From Gymnorhina tibicen (taxonomy: Eukaryota > Chordata > Aves > Passeriformes > Artamidae), in NCBI GenBank assembly GCA_013399875.1, contig VXAZ01000420.1, forward strand, positions 186,001 through 250,000: a DNA stretch of 64,000 nt. The letters run 5' to 3'. This document shows, in pieces, positions 63,902-64,000 of the stretch (positions are counted from its first letter, which is position 1; every line of letters starts with the position of its first letter). The translations under genes were made by a program, and so were the position numbers. The notes below the pieces were generated by a model. That model was not told the DNA's origin. It ran no database searches and saw only the letters and a list, made by a program, of their open reading frames with translations.

Positions 63902-64000
63902 GCACGCCTCTGCTGAGGCACCACCAGCTCTCCTGGCACCGAGCTGGGGAACTTGTCACTTTTAACGCTGAGCTCGGTTAGCAAAGCTCGTTTACTGGCA

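Larger units (their letters stand above)
63450..63930. promoter_or_regulatory. LYPLAL1: CpG-island promoter region of LYPLAL1
   Basis: This is the only long GC- and CpG-dense stretch in the window. It covers exon 1, the first ~300 bp of intron 1 and the ~100 bp upstream of the ATG. No TATA box is seen before the ATG, which fits a broad housekeeping-type promoter. Open frames found in several frames here on both strands are a by-product of GC richness. Confidence 0.85.

Noticed and set aside
63337..63965. Several long plus-strand frames over the CpG island
   Set aside because: They are antisense shadows of GC-rich promoter and exon 1 sequence, where stop codons are rare.

Overview
The window reads as a stretch of avian nuclear chromosome. 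Its repeats are almost all short CR1 LINE tails, of the kind that ends in an ATTCTRTG-like motif. The background is AT-rich and sparse in repeats, the one recognisable gene has vertebrate GT-AG introns, and that gene starts in a CpG island. CR1 also occurs in turtles and crocodilians, so bird is the favoured reading, not a proven one, and I cannot name the species.

One protein-coding gene can be supported. It is LYPLAL1 (lysophospholipase-like 1, an alpha/beta serine hydrolase of the acyl-protein thioesterase family) on the minus strand. Five coding exons join exactly: 63829-63745, 59527-59428, 48531-48362, 38107-37992 and 37376-37137. The sum is 711 nt, or 236 codons plus stop, close to the 237 residues of the human protein. 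All splice sites are GT-AG, every split codon restores an expected residue, and the catalytic Ser122, Asp177 and His209 are all present. The introns are about 4.2, 10.9, 10.3 and 0.6 kb and carry CR1 tails, an AT microsatellite and an AT-rich block. The right edge (about 63450-63930) is the CpG-island promoter, with a GC box, an ETS-like core and a YY1-type motif lying on the start codon.

Positions 1 to about 36.9 kb lie downstream of LYPLAL1. I see no coding exon of a known family there. This part holds CR1 fragments at 1.6, 4.85, 9.1, 17.6 and 23.2 kb, a perfect three-copy 71-bp tandem repeat at 33.1 kb, two perfect hairpins near 29.4 and 30.0 kb, a G-rich run at 29.6 kb, a lone TATA motif at 4.75 kb and an orphan exon-like open stretch at 27.6-27.95 kb. 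The many short open frames look like chance.

I found no CRISPR array, operon, rRNA, convincing tRNA or intact mobile element, and no clear sign of a new multi-gene system. The most checkable oddities are the 71-bp array, the hairpins, the AATAAA that contains the LYPLAL1 stop codon, and the candidate unannotated exon.
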